Shown here: positions 10,335-19,327 of the stretch, in pieces
How the letters are laid out: every line of letters begins with the position of its first letter
Position numbering within the stretch: the first letter of the stretch is position 1
Source: Plantactinospora soyae
Lineage (GTDB): Bacteria > Actinomycetota > Actinomycetes > Mycobacteriales > Micromonosporaceae
Direction: 5' to 3'
Assembly (NCBI RefSeq): GCF_014874095.1
Contig: NZ_JADBEB010000001.1
Location: 6,944,001-7,008,000 of the forward strand
DNA length: 64,000 nucleotides
Notes under the pieces: model-generated
What the model was told of the DNA's origin: nothing
What the model saw: only the letters and a program-made list of their open reading frames with translations
Database searches by the model: none
Position numbers and translations under genes: made by a program

Positions 10335-10838
10335 TTACCGTTCGGGCGTGGCGAATCGTCCGGCGCGGATCTCGCGTAGCGCCCGGCGGCGGGCGTCGCC
10401 GCGCAGTGTGTCGACGTAGAGGCGTCCGGCGAGGTGGTCGGTCTCGTGTTGCAGGGCGCGGGCGAGGAAGCCGCTGCCGGTGATGGTCAGGGGTTCGCCG
10501 TGCTGGTCGACGCCGTGGGCGGTGGCGTGCATGGCGCGCGGGGTCGGGAAGTACAGGCCGGGGATGGAGAGGCAGCCCTCGTCGTCGTCCTGTGGTTCGT
10601 CGGAGAGTTCGAGGGTGGGGTTGATCATGTGGCCTCGGTGTCCGTCGGCGTCGTAGACGAACACCTGGGCGCTGATGCCGATCTGGGGTGCGGCGACTCC
10701 GGCCCGGCCGGGGGCGCCGAGCAGGGTGTCCATGAGGTCGGTGACCAGGGCGCGTAGCTCGGCGTCGAACGTGGTGACCGGTTCGCTCGGGGTGCGGAGT
10801 ACGGGGTCGCCGATGATCCGGATGGGCCGCATCGTCAT
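10335..10838 (-). CDS. def: Peptide deformylase
   Basis: A 167-residue enzyme that removes the N-formyl group from new proteins. The three diagnostic motifs are intact: GVAAPQIG (47-54), EGCLSIPG with the metal ligand C89, and QHETDHLAG with H131, E132 and H135. Length and motif spacing fit type I/III bacterial deformylases. It reads MTMRPI from an ATG. Actinomycetes often carry several def genes; this one is not next to fmt, so it may be an accessory copy. Confidence 0.95.
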   Translation of the reverse strand: MTMRPIRIIGDPVLRTPSEPVTTFDAELRALVTDLMDTLLGAPGRAGVAAPQIGISAQVFVYDADGHRGHMINPTLELSDEPQDDDEGCLSIPGLYFPTPRAMHATAHGVDQHGEPLTITGSGFLARALQHETDHLAGRLYVDTLRGDARRRALREIRAGRFATPER

Positions 10839-10884
10839 GACCGGAACCTTATCGGGTGGTTTTCCGGCGGTGTCGTCCGGCGCG

Positions 10885-11673
10885 TCACGGGGTGGGCCGG
10901 GATCCGCCGGTGTCGTGACGGTCGCGGATCAGTGCGTCGATGCCGTCAAGCAGCCGGTGCAGGCCGAATTCGAAGGCGTGTACGGGGTTGACCGCCGACC
11001 CGTACGCCTCGCCGACGGTGGCGCCGACCCGGGCGGCGGTCGGATAGTGGTGGCCTTCGGTGAGTGCGTCGAGCAGTGGCGCGCGGGCGGACCACCACTG
11101 TTCGTCGGTCATGCCGGTGCGTTGTTCGACCGAGGTCGCGTCGAGGGCCTGTCGGGCGGCGCTGGCGACGTGTCCGGCGACGAGGTTGACCACGGAGTCC
11201 ATCTCGATGTCGGTGAGTCCGATGCCGTCGATTGCGCGTAGTTCGTGTTCGTACCGGGCCATCGCGTTGGGGCCGAGGACGGGGCGGCTGGTGCCGATCT
11301 GGAGCATCCACGGGTGTCGGTGGTAGCGGGCCCAGGCGTCCCGGGCGATCTGTTCGACCCGGGTCCGCCAGTCGCGGGGGGTGGTGTCGGTGTCGGGGAC
11401 GTCGGCGTAGACGGTGTCGAGCATCAGGTCGAGGAGTTCGGCCTTGCCGGGCAGGTGGGTGTAGAGGGACATGGTGCCGACGCCGAGTCGTTCGGCGATC
11501 CGGCGCATGGAGAGTCCGGGGAGCCCGTCGGCGTCGGCGACCTCGATCGCGGCGTGGATGATCCGGTCGACGGTCAGGTCGGTACGGCCGCGTCGGTTGG
11601 CGCGCTCGTGGGTGCGCCAGAGCAGCGCGAGGCTGCGGGCGGGGTCTCCGGTGCCGGTGTGCTCGGTCGTCAT
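10885..11673 (-). CDS. TetR-family repressor
   Basis: A 262-residue TetR/AcrR regulator. The HTH lies at about residues 33-75 (IIHAAIEVADADGLPGLSMRRIAERLGVGTMSLYTHLPGK), followed by the long helical ligand domain of the TetR_C-type group that often governs antibiotic-resistance genes. The ATG at 11673 gives MTTEHTG; an in-frame ATG at 11733 would add 20 residues but would sit inside the operator, so the shorter start is preferred. Its promoter carries paired CCGTAC-N4-TACSG dyads, and the same motif occurs before the second uvrA-like gene at 56.8 kb. Autoregulation and control of that gene are inferred. Confidence 0.88.
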   Translation of the reverse strand: MTTEHTGTGDPARSLALLWRTHERANRRGRTDLTVDRIIHAAIEVADADGLPGLSMRRIAERLGVGTMSLYTHLPGKAELLDLMLDTVYADVPDTDTTPRDWRTRVEQIARDAWARYHRHPWMLQIGTSRPVLGPNAMARYEHELRAIDGIGLTDIEMDSVVNLVAGHVASAARQALDATSVEQRTGMTDEQWWSARAPLLDALTEGHHYPTAARVGATVGEAYGSAVNPVHAFEFGLHRLLDGIDALIRDRHDTGGSRPTP

Positions 11674-11722
11674 GTCCGGTTGATTGTCGTCCCGTCCGTC
11701 GATCTCTGCTCCGGAGGGGTTC

Positions 11723-11749
11723 CCGTACGTCATACGGTACAATGTACGG
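11723..11749. promoter_or_regulatory. Paired operator dyads at the tetR promoter
   Basis: Two 15-base dyads, CCGTACGTCATACGG (11723-11737) and CGGTACAATGTACGG (11735-11749), overlap by three bases between tetR and the divergent helicase gene. Each has the form CCGTA-N5-TACGG or a one-base variant. TACAAT at 11738-11743 would serve as a -10 box for the + strand, so binding here could also affect the helicase. The first dyad matches the left half of the 56.8-kb operator at 13 of 15 positions. Confidence 0.65.
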
Positions 11750-11828
11750 GCTGGTCTGGGGGTGGCCCGTCGCCGACCATGGCGCGATGGTGGGCGGGCG
11801 GCGGCAGCGGAGAGGAAGAGAACCGGGT

Positions 11829-14738
11829 ATGGAGCCGATTTCGGTGCGGGACGCCGACGGTGGTGACCCGGAACGGCAGCCGGGTGGTCTCGCCGGCTGT
11901 GCCGTGGTGTTCGAGCCGGCCGATCCGCCCCGTACGGGTGCGATGGCGTTCTGGCGACCGGACGGTGGCCCGCTGCCGGGCGGGCCGGGGCTGCCCGGGG
12001 AGCTGACCGTCGTCGTACCGGACGGGGACGGGGTGCGGTCGCGGACCGTGCCGGCCCGCCGGTTGGCGGTCGGCGAGGCGGTGCCGGTGCTGCTGGCCGG
12101 GACCCGTCCGGCGCCGGACCGGCCGGTCGACCCGGCCGCCGCCTACTGGGCCGCGGCGGCGGTGGTGGCGCTGCACCTGGTCGCGCGGCGGCGGATCCTG
12201 CCCACCGTGTCACCGGGCGGCTTCGACGCCTGGCTGGTCGGACCGCTGGACCCGGCGGACGTCGCCCGGGTCCGGGAGCTGGCGACGGCGATGCCGGCGC
12301 GGGCCCGTGCGGTGCCAATCCCGACGGACCCGCTGACGCTGCCGGACGCGCATCCCCTGCTGCGGGGCTTCCTCGACGCGGTCGCCGACACCCTGCCCCG
12401 GTCCCCCGCCGCCCGGCACGCCGCCGGTACCGACGTGTTCGCCGCGCCGGCCCCGCAGCCGGTGCCGCGGCTGCGGAGCTGGGCGGAGGAGATCTCCGCC
12501 GGCCTCGACTCCGGGGTACGCGTCTCGATCCGTCTCGACGCCGTCGACGGGGACCTCACCCGGCCCGGGCTGCGGGCGGTGCTACAGGTGCACAGCCTCG
12601 TCGACCCCGCGCTGGTGGTCGACGCGGCCGCGCTGTGGCGTGACACGGTCGCCGACTTCGGTCCCCGGGCCCGGATCGACACCACCCTCGCGGTACGGCG
12701 GGCGGCCCGGGTCTGGCCACCGCTGCGGCACCTGCTCGACGCCACCGTCCCCGACGAGCTCGCGCTGACCGACGAGGAGGTCAGCGACCTGTTCGCCGAC
12801 GGGTCCGGCCGGCTCGCCGCGATCGGTGTCGAGGTGCACTGGCCGCGTGAGCTGACCTCCGCGCTGACCGCGCGGGCGGTGCTCGGCGCGACCGACGCTC
12901 CCCCGTCGGACGTCGCGGCGTTCTTCGGCGAGGGTGAACTGCTCCGGTTCGACTGGCAGCTCGCCCTCGCCGGCCAGCCACTCACCGCCGCCGAACTGGA
13001 CGTACTCGCCGAGTCGCACCGGCCGGTGGTCCGGTTGCGGGACCAGTGGGTGCTGGTCGATCCGGAGCTGGCCGCCCGGGCCCGCAAGCCGGCTCTGCCG
13101 CCGGTCACCGCGATCGAGGCGCTCGGTGCCGCGCTGACCGGAACGGTCGAGATCGATGGTCGCCCGGTCGAGGTCGCCGCCGACGGCTGGCTGGCCGGGC
13201 TGCGGCGGCGGATCGCCGATCCCGAGCCGGCCGGACCCGACGGTGCCGGACCGCAACACCCCGGCCGGACGCCGGACGCCGACCGCGGGTACGCCGAGAC
13301 GGACCGGATCGGTCCACCGGCGGGCCTGACCGCGGTGCTGCGCGACTACCAGCTGCGGGGGCTGCGCTGGCTGGCCCGGATGACGTCGCTCGGGCTCGGC
13401 GGCTGCCTCGCCGACGACATGGGGCTGGGCAAGACGGTGACGCTGATCGCGCTGCACCTGCACCGGCAGGCCGATCCGGCGACCGCCGGGCCGACCCTGG
13501 TGGTCTGCCCCGCCTCGCTGCTCGGCAACTGGGAACGGGAGATCGACCGGTTCGCCCCGGGTACGCCGGTGCGGCGCTTCCACGGCGGCCGGCGGACCCT
13601 GGACGAGGTGGCCGGTGGTGGGTTCGTGTTGACGACGTACGGGACGATGCGGCTGGACACCGAGCGGCTCGGTGCCGTGCGGTGGGGTCTGGTCGTGGCC
13701 GACGAGGCGCAGCACGTGAAGAACCGGGCCTCGGGTACGGCGCGGGCGTTGCGGGCGATCCCGGCCGCCGCCCGGGTCGCCCTCACCGGCACCCCGGTGG
13801 AGAACAACCTCGCCGAGCTGTGGGCGATCCTGGACTGGACCACCCCCGGCCTGCTCGGCCCGCTCGCCCGGTTCCGGGCCCGGTGGGCCAGCCGGATCGA
13901 GGCGGACCGGGATCCGGTGGCCGCCCGGGAACTGGCCCGGCTGATCGCGCCGTTCCTGCTGCGCCGCCGCAAGTCGGATCCGGGTATCGCACCGGAGCTG
14001 CCGCCGAAGACCGAGACCGATCATCCGGTCGGGTTGACCGGCGAGCAGGCCGGCCTCTACGAGGCGGTGGTCCGGGAGACGATGGCGCAGATCCGCGACA
14101 GCAACGGGATGGCCCGCCGTGGCCTGGTGCTCAAACTCCTGACCTCGTTGAAGCAGGTCTGCAACCATCCGGCGCACTACCTGCGGGAGGCGCGGCCCCG
14201 GCTGGCCGGCCGGTCCGGGAAACTCGAACTCCTCGACGAACTTGTCGACACGATCGTCGCCGGTGACGGCGCGATGCTGGTCTTCACCCAGTACGTCGCG
14301 ATGGCCCGGCTGCTCGAGCGGCACCTCGGCGACCGTGGCGTGCCGACCCAGCTGCTGCACGGCGGTACCCCGGTGCTCCGCCGCGACGAGCAGGTACGCC
14401 GGTTCCAGGACGGCGCCGTGCCGGTCTTCCTGCTGTCGCTCAAGGCCGCCGGCACCGGGCTCAACCTGACCCGGGCCGACCACGTGGTGCACTACGACCG
14501 CTGGTGGAACCCGGCCGTCGAGGAGCAGGCCACCGACCGGGCGTACCGGATCGGGCAGACCCGGCCGGTGCAGGTGCACCGGCTGGTCACCGAGGGGACG
14601 GTCGAGGACCGGATCGCCGCGCTGCTGGCCACGAAGCGGGAACTCGCCGACGCGGTGCTGACCGGCGGCGAGGCGGCGTTGACCGAACTGTCCGACGCCG
14701 AACTGGCGGACCTGGTCGAACTGCGGAGGCCGGGATGA
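11829..14738 (+). CDS. SNF2-family helicase (HelZ/HepA-like)
   Basis: A 969-residue SWI2/SNF2 ATPase. The N-terminal 480 residues are the SNF2-associated region common in actinomycetes. The motor follows: DDMGLGKTVTLIALH (Walker A), VVADEAQHVKN (DEAQ box), LTGTPVENNLAELW (motif III), then LLSLKAAGTGLNL, DRWWNPAVEEQATDRAYRIGQ and VHRLVTEGTVEDRI. ATG 11829 follows GAGGAAGAG at good spacing and is preferred to an ATG at 11742. The SWIM protein follows after 69 bases, a pairing widespread in actinomycetes; together they probably remodel nucleic acid-protein complexes. Confidence 0.92.
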   Translation: MEPISVRDADGGDPERQPGGLAGCAVVFEPADPPRTGAMAFWRPDGGPLPGGPGLPGELTVVVPDGDGVRSRTVPARRLAVGEAVPVLLAGTRPAPDRPVDPAAAYWAAAAVVALHLVARRRILPTVSPGGFDAWLVGPLDPADVARVRELATAMPARARAVPIPTDPLTLPDAHPLLRGFLDAVADTLPRSPAARHAAGTDVFAAPAPQPVPRLRSWAEEISAGLDSGVRVSIRLDAVDGDLTRPGLRAVLQVHSLVDPALVVDAAALWRDTVADFGPRARIDTTLAVRRAARVWPPLRHLLDATVPDELALTDEEVSDLFADGSGRLAAIGVEVHWPRELTSALTARAVLGATDAPPSDVAAFFGEGELLRFDWQLALAGQPLTAAELDVLAESHRPVVRLRDQWVLVDPELAARARKPALPPVTAIEALGAALTGTVEIDGRPVEVAADGWLAGLRRRIADPEPAGPDGAGPQHPGRTPDADRGYAETDRIGPPAGLTAVLRDYQLRGLRWLARMTSLGLGGCLADDMGLGKTVTLIALHLHRQADPATAGPTLVVCPASLLGNWEREIDRFAPGTPVRRFHGGRRTLDEVAGGGFVLTTYGTMRLDTERLGAVRWGLVVADEAQHVKNRASGTARALRAIPAAARVALTGTPVENNLAELWAILDWTTPGLLGPLARFRARWASRIEADRDPVAARELARLIAPFLLRRRKSDPGIAPELPPKTETDHPVGLTGEQAGLYEAVVRETMAQIRDSNGMARRGLVLKLLTSLKQVCNHPAHYLREARPRLAGRSGKLELLDELVDTIVAGDGAMLVFTQYVAMARLLERHLGDRGVPTQLLHGGTPVLRRDEQVRRFQDGAVPVFLLSLKAAGTGLNLTRADHVVHYDRWWNPAVEEQATDRAYRIGQTRPVQVHRLVTEGTVEDRIAALLATKRELADAVLTGGEAALTELSDAELADLVELRRPG

Positions 14739-14807
14739 GTGGGCGCGGCGGGCGGATCGACGGGCTCGGCAGGGACAACATGACGAGGGACGCGGCGGGG
14801 AGACGGC

Positions 14808-16049
14808 ATGGCTGACGGTGGTGACCGGGTCCGGGGCTTTCCGGCGTTTCCACCGGGCCGGCGGGCCCGGCTGACCCGGGCCTGGTGGGGCGACGCCTGG
14901 ATCCGTGCCCTGGAGGACACGTCACTGGACCAGACGCTGCTGCGCAAGGGACGCCGGTCCGCCTCCGCCGGCCAGGTCGGATCGATCACCGTCAGCCCGG
15001 GCCGGATCGCCGCCGAGGTGCACGACGGGGTCCAGGACGTCTTCTACCGGCCCCGGGTCTTCGTCGAACCGATGAGCGACGCCGCGTGGACCCGGTTCCT
15101 GGACCAGGTCGAGGCGAAGGCCGGCCACATCGCCGCGCTGCTCGACGGGGAGATGCCGCGTGACCTGGTGGCCGCGGCGGACGACGTCGGCGTCCGGCTG
15201 CTGCCGGGGCTGGGTGACCTGCAACCGGAATGCGACTGCCCGGAGTGGGGCGATCCCTGCCCGCACGCCACCGCGCTCTGCTACCAGGTCGCCTGGCTGC
15301 TCGACGCCGATCCGTTCGTGCTGCTGCTGATCCGGGGCCGAGGTCGACGGGAACTGCTGGCCGAGCTGCGCCGCCGGACCGCCCGGCCGGTGACCGACCG
15401 CCCGTCGCCCGGCCCGTCGACCGGCGCCGGGGTGCCGGCCGCGCGGGCGTACACCGGGCCGGATCCGGTGCTGCCGCAACCGCCGCCGCCACTTGGCGCA
15501 GACGGGCCCGGGCCGGACCTGCCGGACGCGCCGGGGATACCGGCGGAGGCGCTGCGGGCGCTGGTCGACAACGCGGCGTCCCGGGCCGCCGCGCTGCTCG
15601 GGCCCACTGCCCCGGACGGGTGCCCGCCGATGTCGCTGCCGCAACGGTCGGACGCGGTCCGGCTCGCCGCCGCCGGGGCGAGCGGCCCGGCGTTGGCCCG
15701 GTTGCGTCAGGCCAGCGGCCGGCCGGCCCGGGAGTTCAGCCGGGCCGTGCGGGCCTGGGAGTACGGCGGCCACGCCGGGCTGACGGTATTGGAGGAGTCG
15801 TGGCGGCCGCCGGCCGCGGGGCTGGCCCGGGCCCGGGCCCGGCTCGACGCCGGTTGGGACGGTGACGACCTGCCGCAGCCGCAGGTCTGGCGCAACCGGT
15901 GGACGTTCCCGGACCGCCGGGCGCAGTTGCGGTACGGCCAGGACGGACGCTGGTACCCGTACCGGGAGGCCGCCGATGGCGAGTGGTGGCCGGCCGGAGC
16001 GCCCCGGGACGATCCCGCCGAGGCGCTGGCCGACCTGCTCGGCGGCTGA
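14808..16049 (+). CDS. SWIM zinc-finger protein
   Basis: A 413-residue soluble protein with a SWIM finger around residues 140-155: CDCPEWGDPCPHATALCY, the CxCx(n)CxH zinc ligands of the family. The N-terminal part (TRAWWGDAWIRALED near residue 24) is the usual opening of SNF2-partner SWIM proteins. The middle is Pro/Ala-rich linker and the C-terminus repeats W-rich elements such as WRNRWTFPDRRAQLRYGQDGRWYPYR. It follows the helicase on the same strand and probably acts with it by binding DNA or protein. Its exact role in bacteria is unknown. Confidence 0.88.
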   Translation: MADGGDRVRGFPAFPPGRRARLTRAWWGDAWIRALEDTSLDQTLLRKGRRSASAGQVGSITVSPGRIAAEVHDGVQDVFYRPRVFVEPMSDAAWTRFLDQVEAKAGHIAALLDGEMPRDLVAAADDVGVRLLPGLGDLQPECDCPEWGDPCPHATALCYQVAWLLDADPFVLLLIRGRGRRELLAELRRRTARPVTDRPSPGPSTGAGVPAARAYTGPDPVLPQPPPPLGADGPGPDLPDAPGIPAEALRALVDNAASRAAALLGPTAPDGCPPMSLPQRSDAVRLAAAGASGPALARLRQASGRPAREFSRAVRAWEYGGHAGLTVLEESWRPPAAGLARARARLDAGWDGDDLPQPQVWRNRWTFPDRRAQLRYGQDGRWYPYREAADGEWWPAGAPRDDPAEALADLLGG

Positions 16050-16060
16050 TCCGTGGCCGG

Positions 16061-16735
16061 TCAGCCCATGGCGCGGCGGTAGCGGGCGGCGACGATGGAG
16101 ACCCAGGTCGAGGCGGCGATGGAGCCGACGGCCAGGGTCAGGGATCCGGCCTGGCCGCCGCTCATCGCCCAGCCGTTGCCGAGCAGCAGGGCGGTGCCGG
16201 CGATCCGGGCGGCGATCGCGTGGCCCCGGTTCCCGGCCCGGCTGAAATGGTGGCCGAGGACGTAGCTGGCGGCGATCAGGGCGGTGAAGGCGACCGCGCC
16301 GGCGGCCATGTGGCCGTAGCTGTGCCAGCTGAGCGCCTCGGGTGTCCCGTACGGGGTGCCGGCGGGGAAGCCGTCGCCGGCGTCCATCACCAGTACTCCG
16401 GCCGCGATCATGCCGATGCCGTTGACCAGGATCAGTCGGGGTGCCCAGCGGCCGCCCGGTGTGCCGCGCATCATCCGGCGCAGTCCGACGGCACCGGCGA
16501 CGGTGAGGATCCCACCGAGCAGGAAGTTGGTGATCTGCAGCCAGCCGAGGGCACCGTTGCTCAGCATGCTCAGCGGATGGCGGGTCAGGTCGAAGCCGTC
16601 CCGGGTGGCGGCCTGGGCCAGGGAGACGGCGGTCCACAGCGGCGCCGAGACGACGCCGCAGGTGAGCAGGGTCCGGGTGCTGACCGCCGGGCGGGTGGTG
16701 GCGATGGTGGTGGTGGGGATCTGGCTGGTGGTCAT
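16061..16735 (-). CDS. DUF998 membrane protein
   Basis: A 224-residue integral membrane protein with six predicted helices. Family marks are the N-terminal TCGVVSAPLWTAVSL, RHPLSMLSNGALGWLQ between helices 1 and 2 and the SWHSYGHMAAGA segment. DUF998 proteins have no settled biochemical function. The gene is divergent from the YCII/ECF pair and shares its 165-base control region, so joint regulation by that sigma factor is possible. It converges on the SWIM gene with an 11-base gap. Confidence 0.85.
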   Translation of the reverse strand: MTTSQIPTTTIATTRPAVSTRTLLTCGVVSAPLWTAVSLAQAATRDGFDLTRHPLSMLSNGALGWLQITNFLLGGILTVAGAVGLRRMMRGTPGGRWAPRLILVNGIGMIAAGVLVMDAGDGFPAGTPYGTPEALSWHSYGHMAAGAVAFTALIAASYVLGHHFSRAGNRGHAIAARIAGTALLLGNGWAMSGGQAGSLTLAVGSIAASTWVSIVAARYRRAMG

Positions 16736-16795
16736 GGTGGGGCCTTCCTCGGATGTCGGCTGTTCCTGGTCGGCTACGCGTCGATCGGCCCATCC

Positions 16796-16822
16796 GACAG
16801 GGAACGCCGGCCGTTCCCTGTC
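16796..16822. promoter_or_regulatory. Inverted repeat between DUF998 and the YCII/ECF genes
   Basis: Perfect 11-base arms GACAGGGAACG and CGTTCCCTGTC with a five-base centre. The repeat contains GGAAC, the hallmark of ECF-type -35 boxes, on both strands and so could serve promoters in both directions. TACACT at 16826-16831 resembles a -10 box for the + strand. Regulator unknown. Confidence 0.55.
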
Positions 16823-16899
16823 ACATACACTGTTCGACGTCTGAGCAGGGCCGGAGAACCAGCCCGGACAGAGCAGGCGACGAGAGAAAGAGACATTCC

Positions 16900-17223
16900 A
16901 TGCGCTACCTGATGACGGCTATGCCCAGCGAGGTCGTACCGGACGAGAACCTGTACGCCGAAATGGCCCGGTTCGTCGAGGAGTTGACCGCGGCGGGAGT
17001 TCTGCTGGCCACCGGTGGCCTGGACCCGGCCGGTGTCCGGGTCACCTCGTCCGGGGACGAGATCACCGTGACGGACGGGCCGTTCGCCGAGGCCAGGGAG
17101 GCGGTGGCCAGTTTCGCACTGGTCGAGGTCCGGTCCCGGGAGGAGGCGGTCGAGCTGACCCGCCGGTTCCGCAGGATCGTCGGCGACGGCGAGAGCATGA
17201 TCCAGCAGGTCTTCGGTCCCTGA
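16900..17223 (+). CDS. YCII/DGPF-domain protein
   Basis: A 107-residue single-domain protein of the YCII-related (DGPF) family. The naming motif is present as TDGPFAEAREAVASFALVEV, after the canonical opening MRYLMTAMPSE. The ATG follows AGAGAAAGAGA. It lies 64 bases before an ECF sigma gene of the group (ECF42) known to be linked with DGPF proteins, which are reported to be needed for sigma activity. Binding to the sigma factor's C-terminal domain is the expected role; enzymatic activity is unproven. Confidence 0.9.
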   Translation: MRYLMTAMPSEVVPDENLYAEMARFVEELTAAGVLLATGGLDPAGVRVTSSGDEITVTDGPFAEAREAVASFALVEVRSREEAVELTRRFRRIVGDGESMIQQVFGP

Positions 17224-17287
17224 TTCCGGGCCGGGACCGGCCGGGTCGACGACGAATGCGCGGGAAGGTGGAGGTGGGGCTGCCATC

Positions 17288-19315
17288 GTGGTGACGACGA
17301 CGGACCTGCACCGTACGGTCGACGCGGTCTGGAAACTCGAGTCGGCCAGGATCGTCGCCGGGCTGGCCCGGATGGTGCACGACATCGGTCTCGCCGAGGA
17401 GCTGGCCCAGGACGCCCTGGTTGCCGCGCTCGAACAGTGGCCGGCCTCGGGCATCCCGGGCAGTCCCGGCGCCTGGCTGATGGCCGTGGCCAAGCGGCGC
17501 GCCGTCGACCACCTCCGGCGCTCGCAGCGGCTGGACCGCCGGCACGCGCAGCTGGCCCACGAGCAGGGGCAGCAGCCGGAACCCGAGGCGCCGGAGCCGG
17601 AGACCGCGCAGGACGACATCCTGCGGCTGATGTTCATCTCCTGCCATCCGGTGCTGGCGACCGAGGCGCGGGTCGCGTTGACGCTCCGGGTGATCGGGGG
17701 CCTGACGGCCGCCGAGATCGCCCGGGCGTTCCTCGTGAGCGAGCAGCGGATCGTCGAGCGAATCGCCGGGGCGAAGCGGCGGCTGGCGCAGGAGCGGGTG
17801 CCGTTCGCGCTGCCGGACGCCTCGGAGCTGGCGGCCCGGCTGTCGTCGGTGCTGGAGGTCATCTACCTGGTCTTCAACGAGGGGTACGCGGCGACGTCCG
17901 GCGACGACCTGATCCGGCCGGGGCTGTGCCACGAGGCACTGCGGCTGGGCCGGCTGCTGGCCGGACTGGCACCCGGCGAGGCCGAGGTGCACGGGCTGGT
18001 CGCGCTGATGGAGATCCAGGCGTCCCGTTCGGCCGCCCGGACCGGACCGTCGGGTGAACCCGTCCAGCTGACCGAGCAGAACCGGGGACGCTGGGACCAG
18101 TTGCTCATCCGGCGGGGCTTCAGCGCGATGCTGCGGGCCCGGGAGGCTGGCGGCCCAGCCGGCCCGTACGTGTTGCAGGCGGCGATCGCGGTCTGCCACG
18201 CACAGGCCCCGACCGCGCGGCAGACCGACTGGCCCCGGATCGCATCCCTGTACGCGGCGCTGGCCCGACTGTTGCCGACCCCGGTCGTGGCGCTCAACCG
18301 GGCGGTGGCGGTCGGAATGGCGTACGGGCCGCAGGCCGGGCTCGCGATGGTCGAGGAGTTGACCACCGACCCGGCGTTGCAGGACTACCACCTGCTGCCG
18401 GGCGTCCGGGCAGACCTGCTGTTCCGACTGGACCGGTTCGAGGAGGCCCGTCGGGAGTTCCTCCGGGCCGCCGCGCTGACCGGGAACGCCGCCGAGCGGG
18501 CCTTCCTGCACCGCCGGGCCGACGAGGCGCGGGACCTGCTTCCGGCGGCGGAACCACAAGGGGCGGGACCGGCCGTCGGGATCGGTGTTCCGGCGGACAC
18601 GCTCGGCCGGGCCGCCGAGGACTTCCTGGGCCGGGAGGACCTGGACGCTGCGACGGTCCGCTCGTACGGGCAGACCCTGCGCCGGCTGCGGCGCAGCCTC
18701 GGCGACCAGGTGCCGCTGACGGCGTTGACCGCCGAGCAGGTGGCCGGGGTGTTCAGCACGGCGTGGGGTACGGCGGCGGCCCCGACCTGGAACCGGCACC
18801 GGTCGGCGATCCGGTCGTTCGGCTCCTGGGCGTCCCGGCCGGACCTCGCGGTGGGACTCGACCGCCGTACCGACGTCCGTTCCCCGACCCCGGCGATCGG
18901 CGTGGTGGAGCTGGCGGCGCTCTGGGACCGGACCGACCTGCCGGTGCGGGAACGGACGCTGTGGCGCCTGCTGCACGAGTCGGCGGCCACCGTGACGGCG
19001 GTGCTGTCGCTGGACGTGGAGCAGCTCGACCTAGACGACCGCCGCGCCCGGGTCGGCGGGGTCTGGCTCAACTGGCGGTCCGGCGCCGCCCGGCTGCTCC
19101 CCGAACTGCTCGCCGGCCGGACCCGGGGGCCGTTGTTTCTCGCCGACCGGCGGCCGGGACCGGCCCGGATGCCGTCGGACGCCGACCGGTGCCCGGAGAC
19201 GGGCCGGGGCCGGCTCTCCTACGAGCGGGCCGAGTACCTGTTCAAGCAGGCGACGAAGCCGCTGGATCCGACCGGTCACGGCTACACCCTGCGGCAGCTG
19301 CGGCCGCGTCGCTGA
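17288..19315 (+). CDS. ECF42-like sigma factor fused to a degenerate tyrosine-recombinase domain
   Basis: 675 residues in one open frame. Residues 1-175 are sigma-2 (LAEELAQDALVAALEQWP, PGAWLMAVAKRRAVDHLRR) and sigma-4 (LRVIGGLTAAEIARAFLVSEQRIVERI). Residues about 180-415 are the TPR-like ECF42 extension (LSSVLEVIYLVFNEGY, LNRAVAVGMAYGPQAGL, DYHLLPGVRADLL). Normal members stop there. This one continues with an integrase core-binding domain (about 436-520, TVRSYGQTLRRLRRSL) and a catalytic domain (about 540-675) ending at LRQLRPRR, where HxxR should begin. The first catalytic Arg is Thr in SAATVTAVLSL, the catalytic Lys is missing, and the His and Tyr boxes are absent. The GTG start follows GGAGGTGGGG. 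Confidence 0.85.
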   Translation: MVTTTDLHRTVDAVWKLESARIVAGLARMVHDIGLAEELAQDALVAALEQWPASGIPGSPGAWLMAVAKRRAVDHLRRSQRLDRRHAQLAHEQGQQPEPEAPEPETAQDDILRLMFISCHPVLATEARVALTLRVIGGLTAAEIARAFLVSEQRIVERIAGAKRRLAQERVPFALPDASELAARLSSVLEVIYLVFNEGYAATSGDDLIRPGLCHEALRLGRLLAGLAPGEAEVHGLVALMEIQASRSAARTGPSGEPVQLTEQNRGRWDQLLIRRGFSAMLRAREAGGPAGPYVLQAAIAVCHAQAPTARQTDWPRIASLYAALARLLPTPVVALNRAVAVGMAYGPQAGLAMVEELTTDPALQDYHLLPGVRADLLFRLDRFEEARREFLRAAALTGNAAERAFLHRRADEARDLLPAAEPQGAGPAVGIGVPADTLGRAAEDFLGREDLDAATVRSYGQTLRRLRRSLGDQVPLTALTAEQVAGVFSTAWGTAAAPTWNRHRSAIRSFGSWASRPDLAVGLDRRTDVRSPTPAIGVVELAALWDRTDLPVRERTLWRLLHESAATVTAVLSLDVEQLDLDDRRARVGGVWLNWRSGAARLLPELLAGRTRGPLFLADRRPGPARMPSDADRCPETGRGRLSYERAEYLFKQATKPLDPTGHGYTLRQLRPRR

Positions 19316-19327
19316 CGGCGACCGTCG

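Noticed and set aside
12582-14579. Long minus-strand frame opposite the SNF2 helicase
   Set aside because: Composition is Gly/Pro/Arg/Gln-rich with no motif; the helicase frame carries every expected motif.
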